Of a stretch of 10,516 bases of DNA, positions 6,491-10,516 are shown piece by piece. The stretch covers positions 1-10,516 of the forward strand of contig JAUWIO010000014.1 of the NCBI GenBank assembly GCA_030605305.1. The letters run 5' to 3'. Each line of letters begins with the position of its first letter. The stretch's first letter is position 1. A program made the position numbers and the translations under genes. The notes under the pieces were generated by a model, which worked only from the letters and a program-made list of their open reading frames with translations, was not told the DNA's origin and did no database searches. Source of the stretch: Actinomycetes bacterium. GTDB lineage: Bacteria > Actinomycetota > Aquicultoria > CAJVYJ01 > JAUVQD01.

Positions 6491-6927
6491 GAGCGGCCCT
6501 CTATCTCGTTTTTGATGCCGTTTAGCATCATCTCCGAGTTCTCCCGGACCTTGACTTCTAAGACAGGTCCGAGAAGGTCGGCAAGGGTGGGCATGCCAAA
6601 ATCGAAATCTACGGTCAAGACGACCTCGGTACCGCCGTCCTTGGCTTCGAAAGTCCAGCCTCCCTCGAACTTGTCGAGGTCGCCTTCGAGAAGGCGGTAG
6701 GTGATGGAGTTGGTATCGTCATCGAAGGTATCCTCCTCTTTCCAGCAGATCGGGATGCCCTCGACATTTGTAGTCCATTCGCTGATGGCCCGCTTGTCGG
6801 TGCGCTCGATGATCTTGACCTCTTCCACGTCGGACATGAAGTCGGGGAATCGTTCCTGCTGCTTAGCGACGTTATAGACGTCCTGAGGGGTTCCGTTGAT
6901 GAGTATGCGCGCTTCAACTAGGGGCAT
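6487..6927 (-). CDS. SRPBCC (START/polyketide-cyclase-like) family protein
   Basis: A 146-residue hydrophobic-cavity protein of the Bet v1/START fold, typically binding or cyclising lipids, polyketides or quinones (COQ10 and aromatase/cyclase relatives). Evidence is the characteristic layout: N-terminal strand VEARILINGTPQDVYNV, the helix-turn RFPDFMSDVEEVKIIER, alternating strands (AISEWTTNVEG, TNSITYRLLEG, TEVVLTVDFDFG) and a long C-terminal amphipathic helix from about residue 118. I chose the ATG at 6927 because GGAG lies five bases upstream (6936-6933) and the protein then begins where family members begin; the frame is open to 6969. Its stop overlaps the reductase start (ATGA), so the two proteins are translated together. 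The likely role, by inference, is to hold or shape a hydrophobic intermediate of the operon's pathway; no catalytic residues can be assigned. Confidence 0.85.
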   Translation of the reverse strand: MPLVEARILINGTPQDVYNVAKQQERFPDFMSDVEEVKIIERTDKRAISEWTTNVEGIPICWKEEDTFDDDTNSITYRLLEGDLDKFEGGWTFEAKDGGTEVVLTVDFDFGMPTLADLLGPVLEVKVRENSEMMLNGIKNEIEGRS

Positions 6928-6958
6928 GATATCTCCGTGTTGAATGATACCGTGTTCG

Positions 6959-6992
6959 ACGCCGGACAATCAATACCTTGGACTGCCGGCGT
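6959..6992. repeat. Inverted repeat between the aminotransferase and SRPBCC genes
   Basis: Perfect 7-base arms ACGCCGG (6959-6965) and CCGGCGT (6986-6992) flank a 20-base loop, inside the 82-base gap before the SRPBCC start. No T-run follows on the minus strand, so it is not a canonical terminator. It could stabilise or process the mRNA, or be chance in GC-rich DNA. Confidence 0.35.
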
Positions 6993-7009
6993 GTCGGCTG
7001 GAGGCTGTT

Positions 7010-8269
7010 TTATTCGTGGTTCGGGAACATCTTGTCGAAGAGGCGTTCCGCTTCCTCGGCCCCCGCCGCAAAGACATCGATCAAGCGATCGACAAGCACT
7101 TCGTCGATGAGCAGCGAGGGTTCGAAGCGGATGACTTTCGGCAAGTTCAACGTGTAGCCGGCGGCTACGCCGTTCTTTGCCATCTCCGGGACGATGACCC
7201 CGCCGAGTCCTTCATGCGACAGCTCGCCCCCGCTCAGGAGCCCGGCCCCGCGGACATCGCGGATGATCCGGGGGAAGTGGGCCATCACGTCTTCAAGACC
7301 GCGTTTGAGCGCGGCCCCGATTTTCTCGGCCCGTTCCCACAGGCGTTCGCGGGTGATGACGGTCACCGCCGCGATGGCTGCCGCGCAGGCCAGCGGGTTT
7401 CCGCCGAAAGTCGACGTCAATACCAGCGGATTCTTATTAAACTCAGACCATGTATCGGGCCGGCCGACGACAGAGGCGATGGGCATGACGCCGCCGCCGA
7501 GCGCTTTTCCCAGCGTCATCAGGTCGGGCACAATACCGTCCCGATCGACACCGAAGAGGGTGCCTGTCCGGCCCAGGCCTGTTTGTATTTCGTCAGCTAT
7601 TAGCAGAGCCCCGACCGAATCGCAAAGCTCGCGGACTTGCGCCAGATACCCGCTCGGCGGCACCTGGACTCCGCCTTCGCCCTGGATGGGCTCGAGGATG
7701 ACGGCCGCGGTTTTCTTGGACACGGCCCGCTTCAAACGGTCTATGTCCCCGAAGGCAACGTGCATAAAGCCCGGCACTAGCGGCTCGAACGGCTGTCGGA
7801 AGAGAGACCGGCCGCTGGCGGAGAGAGCCCCCAAGGTCTTGCCGTGGAAGGCGCCTTCGGTGGCGACCAGCTCTTGGCGGCCGGTACTCATTCGCGCGAG
7901 CTTGATGGCGTTCTCGACCGCTTCGGCTCCGGAATTGACAAAGAAGGAGTACTGAAGGTCTCCCGGGGTCACCTCGGCCAACAGCGCGGCCAGATCGGCC
8001 AGGGGTTTGTTCAAGAAGAGCTTGGAAGCGAGCGGCATCGCCTCAAGCTGTTCCCGCACGGCCGCTATCACTTCCGGATGGCGGTGGCCGAGAGTAAATA
8101 CTCCGTAGCCCCCCGCGCAGTCGATAAACTCACGCCCTTCGTCATCGACGATGATCGAGCCGTTCGCCTCGACTTCTACCCGGTCGAGCCGGGCGAACTT
8201 CAGGACACGGGCGAGGCCCGGGTTGACCGCGTCCACGTACTTCTTATATGTGTCGTCTCTCAGAGCCAC
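7010..8269 (-). CDS. Class III aminotransferase, putrescine/ornithine aminotransferase-like
   Basis: PLP-dependent class III (omega) aminotransferase, 419 residues, closest by eye to E. coli putrescine aminotransferase (PatA/YgjG) and ornithine/acetylornithine transaminases. Landmarks: FFVNSGAEAVENAIKLAR (109-126), FHGKTLGALS (141-150), EPIQGEGG (193-200), the PLP aspartate D226 in ADEIQTGLGRTG, the Schiff-base lysine K255 in LGKALGGGVMPI, and TSTFGGNPLACAAA (285-298). The C-terminal RxEPPL motif reads RFEPSL. GTG start at 8269 follows the upstream stop by five bases (AAGGG between them), so it is tightly coupled. In an operon with a thioester reductase it may transfer an amino group to an aldehyde; that is inference. 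It is less like BioA, so I do not assign it to biotin synthesis, nor to HemL. The natural amino donor and acceptor are unknown. Confidence 0.85.
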   Translation of the reverse strand: MALRDDTYKKYVDAVNPGLARVLKFARLDRVEVEANGSIIVDDEGREFIDCAGGYGVFTLGHRHPEVIAAVREQLEAMPLASKLFLNKPLADLAALLAEVTPGDLQYSFFVNSGAEAVENAIKLARMSTGRQELVATEGAFHGKTLGALSASGRSLFRQPFEPLVPGFMHVAFGDIDRLKRAVSKKTAAVILEPIQGEGGVQVPPSGYLAQVRELCDSVGALLIADEIQTGLGRTGTLFGVDRDGIVPDLMTLGKALGGGVMPIASVVGRPDTWSEFNKNPLVLTSTFGGNPLACAAAIAAVTVITRERLWERAEKIGAALKRGLEDVMAHFPRIIRDVRGAGLLSGGELSHEGLGGVIVPEMAKNGVAAGYTLNLPKVIRFEPSLLIDEVLVDRLIDVFAAGAEEAERLFDKMFPNHE

Positions 8270-8274
8270 CCCTT

Positions 8275-9189
8275 TCAGTCGCCTTTGTCGAGTCGGCGTA
8301 GGACCGGCTCGTACTCAAGTTTTTCCAGTAATTCAAGGTAGTCATCATTGGTGATCTCAGGCCACGGTTTCCCCAGCAGGACAAGGAATGCCGCCTCCAG
8401 GACGTTCGTTCCGAATGACCGGCCGTTGTATTCCGGGGTCGTCGTCACCAGGTAGCGGACGCCGCGTTTTTTCAGCTCCTCGACGTCGTGCGCCGTGACC
8501 GTATTTGTCAGGATCGTCTTCCCGGCAAGATCGGGCGGCATATAGCGCCGGATATAATGGAAGTCCCCGGCGATGATGTCGGCGTCCTCATAGAATTGAG
8601 AGAAGCGTGGATCCGGCTCTTTGTCTTGCTCGGACCCGATCGGGTAGAGCTTGTCGAACGGGGTCTTCACTATCTTAGGGAGCAACTCGTCCGCCAACTG
8701 GGCGAGTTTCTCCATGGTGTAAACTGGGACCTCTATGCCAAGCGCGAAGATGAGGTCGCCAAAGACGGTGCGCGCGCCTGTCTCACTGAAAGCCTTGGCC
8801 ATCCCGAACCGGTCGACCGCGCTGACCATGAGAACGCTCATCTTGGAGAGGTCGAATCCGGGCTGCTCAGATAGCCAGCGGACCGCGGCCGGTTCCATGC
8901 TGTTCTTGAGGCCGCTGCCATCGACAACGGGGGTTTTTTGAACCACATCGCGCAATTTGATTCCATCGAGTATTTCGTAACGGCGGGTACCGGAATATAG
9001 ATATATGTCGATCCCGCCCAGCCCGATGGCGTCGACCCGGCCATCATATTCCCGGAGGAGTGTTTTCGCCCGCTCAAATCGGCCGTCGGCTCCGACCCGC
9101 TCGATCCGGAAATCTTCGCCGAGCAGCTCGACATCGACCGAGTGGTCTCGCCGAGACGAACCTAGGCTGACACTGACAACGTGTTGCAA
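8275..9189 (-). CDS. Conserved protein resembling those labelled 'quinate 5-dehydrogenase'; function unknown
   Basis: A 304-residue soluble protein whose relatives I recall only under an apparently untested 'quinate 5-dehydrogenase' label in anaerobic Gram-positive bacteria. Visible conserved-looking blocks: VVSVSLGSSRRDH at the N-terminus, DAIGLGGIDIYLYSG (53-67), TPVVDGSGLKN (86-96), VLMVSAVDRFGMA (119-131), VFGDLIFALG (142-151), ADIIAGDFHYIRRYMP (203-218), TILTNTVTAHDVE and TTTPEYNGRSFGTNV (249-263). No classical GxGxxG dinucleotide loop is evident, so the dehydrogenase name is doubtful. The start is TTG at 9189, preceded by AGGAG with seven bases of spacing. The frame continues to 9258, but that Arg/Pro-rich extension overlaps the -35/-10 region and looks non-coding. 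It is the first gene of the four-gene operon, five bases ahead of the aminotransferase. Confidence 0.8.
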   Translation of the reverse strand: MQHVVSVSLGSSRRDHSVDVELLGEDFRIERVGADGRFERAKTLLREYDGRVDAIGLGGIDIYLYSGTRRYEILDGIKLRDVVQKTPVVDGSGLKNSMEPAAVRWLSEQPGFDLSKMSVLMVSAVDRFGMAKAFSETGARTVFGDLIFALGIEVPVYTMEKLAQLADELLPKIVKTPFDKLYPIGSEQDKEPDPRFSQFYEDADIIAGDFHYIRRYMPPDLAGKTILTNTVTAHDVEELKKRGVRYLVTTTPEYNGRSFGTNVLEAAFLVLLGKPWPEITNDDYLELLEKLEYEPVLRRLDKGD

Positions 9190-9201
9190 TCTCTTTCTCC
9201 T
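9187..9201 (-). promoter_or_regulatory. Ribosome-binding site fixing a TTG start
   Basis: AGGAG (complement of 9197-9201), seven bases (AAAGAGA), then TTG (9189-9187). It is the only strong Shine-Dalgarno in this reading frame and decides the start over the open upstream stretch to 9258. Confidence 0.75.
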
Positions 9202-9226
9202 AGAGAGGTCGGGTCCGGGCAGCCTC

Positions 9227-9255
9227 AATCTAACATACGGGCGGTCGTCCCTCAA
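9227..9255 (-). promoter_or_regulatory. Possible SigA-type promoter of the four-gene operon
   Basis: On the minus strand, TTGAGG (9255-9250; 4 of 6), a 17-base spacer and TAGATT (9232-9227; 4 of 6). It predicts a start near 9220 and a leader of about 30 bases reaching the AGGAG ahead of the TTG start. It is divergent from the greA promoter, with about 70 bases between the two -35 elements. The match is moderate only. Confidence 0.4.
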
Positions 9256-9322
9256 CAAACACCGAATACCTGCTCTGATGTCTCTTTCTGCACTATGCCG
9301 GCGGGGAGACCGCGGCCTTTTT

Positions 9323-9352
9323 TTGACAACGGAGCCGGGTTTCCCCTATAAT
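9323..9352 (+). promoter_or_regulatory. Consensus SigA promoter of greA-lysS
   Basis: TTGACA (9323-9328) and TATAAT (9347-9352), both perfect, with an 18-base spacer. The expected start is near 9359, giving a leader of about 75 bases that contains a stem-loop. This is the best housekeeping promoter in the window, in keeping with an essential greA-lysS unit. Confidence 0.88.
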
Positions 9353-9373
9353 CTCCCGGTTAAGCCGGAAGAA

Positions 9374-9400
9374 AAGCACTGTTGTAACGTGGCAGTGCTT
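9374..9400 (+). promoter_or_regulatory. Stem-loop in the greA leader
   Basis: Perfect 8-base arms AAGCACTG (9374-9381) and CAGTGCTT (9393-9400), extendable by two G-T pairs, leaving a loop of 7-11 bases. It begins about 15 bases after the predicted transcription start. The following bases (GCTGTTTAAG) lack a T-run, so it is not a standard terminator; it may be an mRNA-stabilising element, a pausing/attenuation element or a protein site. Confidence 0.5.
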
Positions 9401-9434
9401 GCTGTTTAAGTGAAACATCGAGGAGCGGCAGATC

Positions 9435-9908
9435 ATGAGCAAAGAAGTTATTCTCACCGCCGGGGGCTACGACAAGCTACTTGAAGAGCTGGAGCATCTC
9501 ACTAACGCTCGCCGTCGTGAAGTCGCCGCGCGCATTAAAAGCGCCATCGAGTTCGGGGATATCTCTGAGAACTCTGAGTACGATGATGCCAAGAACGAAC
9601 AGGCATTCATCGAGGGCCGCATTACACAGGTCAAGGATGTCCTGGCTAAGGCCAGCCTGATCGACGAGAAGAAGATCACTACTAAGGTCGTATCGGTAGG
9701 CTCGCGGGTCAAGCTCTTAGATGTCGAAGAAAACGAGGAGTTCGAGTATATGATGGTCGGGTCGGTCGAAGCGGACCCGGAGAACCACAGGATCTCGAAC
9801 GAGTCCCCGGTCGGGCAAGCGATCCTCGGCCGCAAGGCCGGAGAGGCGATCCAGGTCGAAGTGCCTTCCGGCACGATCGAATATCGGATCATTGAGATCA
9901 GCAAGTGA
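9435..9908 (+). CDS. greA: Transcription elongation factor GreA
   Basis: Enters the RNA polymerase secondary channel and stimulates cleavage of backtracked RNA, rescuing stalled complexes. The 157 residues are normal for GreA. The N-terminal coiled coil (about 1-75) carries the conserved tip GDISENSEYDDAK (42-54), whose acidic residues coordinate the catalytic Mg2+. The C-terminal FKBP-like domain ends in GRKAGEAIQVEVPSGTIEYRIIEI, also standard. AGGAG (9421-9425) lies nine bases before the ATG. A consensus promoter and a leader hairpin precede it. The TGA stop overlaps the GTG of lysS by four bases (GTGA), so the two are cotranslated; greA-lysS adjacency is common in Gram-positive-type genomes. 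Nothing in the protein is unusual. Confidence 0.97.
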   Translation: MSKEVILTAGGYDKLLEELEHLTNARRREVAARIKSAIEFGDISENSEYDDAKNEQAFIEGRITQVKDVLAKASLIDEKKITTKVVSVGSRVKLLDVEENEEFEYMMVGSVEADPENHRISNESPVGQAILGRKAGEAIQVEVPSGTIEYRIIEISK

Positions 9909-10516
9909 CCGCTGACGCGGATTCCCCGAGTGAGCTGATACAGCAACGACGCGACCACCTCGAAGCACTTCGCGAGCGCGGCAACGACCCTTACCAAGAG
10001 CGATTTCAACGGACCCATCGGCTGATCGATCTCGTCGAGGGCCACAGTGAGCTTGAGGCCGGCGAACACGGCGAGGGTCCGGTCTCCACCGCGGGACGCA
10101 TCAAAGCCATCCGCCGCCATGGAAAAGCCAGCTTCATCGTTATTGACGACGGCACGGCGTCATTTCAGCTTTACTTGGCCATCAACAATCTTGAAGATGC
10201 CTATGAGGAGTTCCTGTCATTCGACATCGGCGATATCGTCGGCGTCGGTGGACCGGTTTTTCGGACCCGCCGGGGCGAACTGTCGGTCGAGGTCAAAGAA
10301 TTCAAGTTATTGACAAAATCACTGCTGCCTCTGCCGGAAAAATGGCATGGCCTCAAGGACGTGGAGATTCGTTACAGGCAGCGCTACCTCGACCTGATCG
10401 TCAATCCCGATGTACGAAAGGTCTTTGACTCCCGGATAGCGGTGATCTCCGGGATCCGGGAGTTCCTGAACGAGCGCATGTTTCAAGAGGTCGAGACGCC
10501 GATGCTCCAATCGATA
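9905..10516 (+). CDS. lysS: Lysyl-tRNA synthetase (class II), N-terminal part (continues beyond the right edge)
   Basis: Charges tRNA-Lys with lysine; cytosolic class IIb synthetase. The 204 codons present run to the window edge with no stop. They read an N-terminal helix with LRERGNDPYQERF, the anticodon-binding OB-fold (VSTAGRIKAIRRHGKASFIVIDDG and following strands, about residues 60-140), and the start of the catalytic domain with DVEIRYRQRYLDLIVNP and motif 1 (REFLNERMFQEVETPML). The start is GTG at 9905, overlapping the greA stop (GTGA) and giving an N-terminus of ordinary length. It is expressed from the greA promoter. Motifs 2 and 3 lie outside the window. The identification is secure. 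Confidence 0.96.
   Translation, partial: MTADADSPSELIQQRRDHLEALRERGNDPYQERFQRTHRLIDLVEGHSELEAGEHGEGPVSTAGRIKAIRRHGKASFIVIDDGTASFQLYLAINNLEDAYEEFLSFDIGDIVGVGGPVFRTRRGELSVEVKEFKLLTKSLLPLPEKWHGLKDVEIRYRQRYLDLIVNPDVRKVFDSRIAVISGIREFLNERMFQEVETPMLQSI

Noticed and set aside
7010-8269. Aminotransferase as BioA (DAPA aminotransferase) completing the biotin pathway, or as HemL
   Set aside because: The motifs (EPIQGEGG, ADEIQTGLGRTG, LGKALGGGVMPI, TFGGNPLACAAA) follow putrescine/ornithine aminotransferases, and it lies in a different operon 4.5 kb from bioB.

Overview
The window is an ordinary-looking bacterial chromosome segment. It is moderately GC-rich by eye, densely packed, and rich in GTG/TTG starts and stop/start overlaps (ATGA, GTGA, TAGTG). 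A type III pantothenate kinase, a greA-lysS pair and a biotin operon with a BirA-type box fit a Gram-positive-type genome, perhaps a deep-branching actinobacterial or clostridia-like lineage. No 16S or marker phylogeny is available here, so that placement is inference. I see no mobile element, CRISPR array, tRNA or rRNA.

Layout. (1) Positions 1-2525, minus strand: biotin operon bioB-bioF-bioD (bioD runs off the left edge), with a promoter and a candidate BirA operator at its 5' end. BioF lacks the near-invariant PLP-contacting histidine. (2) 2591-3355, plus: divergent coaX. (3) 3356-3562: a regulatory gap holding a SigA-like promoter and an excellent sigma-28 (flagellar sigma) promoter. (4) 3563-5331, plus: two coupled genes of unknown function, a 78-aa cytosolic protein and a 510-aa exported/membrane protein. 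The helical ectodomain of the latter resembles the N-terminal part of FTR1 iron permeases but lacks the permease core. (5) 9189-5342, minus: a four-gene operon of a 'quinate dehydrogenase-like' protein of unknown function, a PatA/YgjG-like class III aminotransferase, an SRPBCC (START-like) protein and an acyl-ACP-reductase-like dehydrogenase. (6) 9435-10516, plus: greA and the start of lysS behind a consensus SigA promoter and a leader hairpin.

How the genes work together. BioF, BioD and BioB perform three of the last four steps of biotin synthesis; BioA is not in the window. CoaX starts CoA synthesis, so two cofactor pathways sit head to head. The four-gene operon is the best candidate for an undescribed pathway: thioester reduction to an aldehyde, transamination to an amine, and an SRPBCC protein to bind or cyclise a hydrophobic intermediate. 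The sigma-28-driven pair is the second candidate, suggesting a motility-coregulated envelope system possibly linked to metal sensing. Both functional readings are inference; the genes, overlaps and motifs are read directly.
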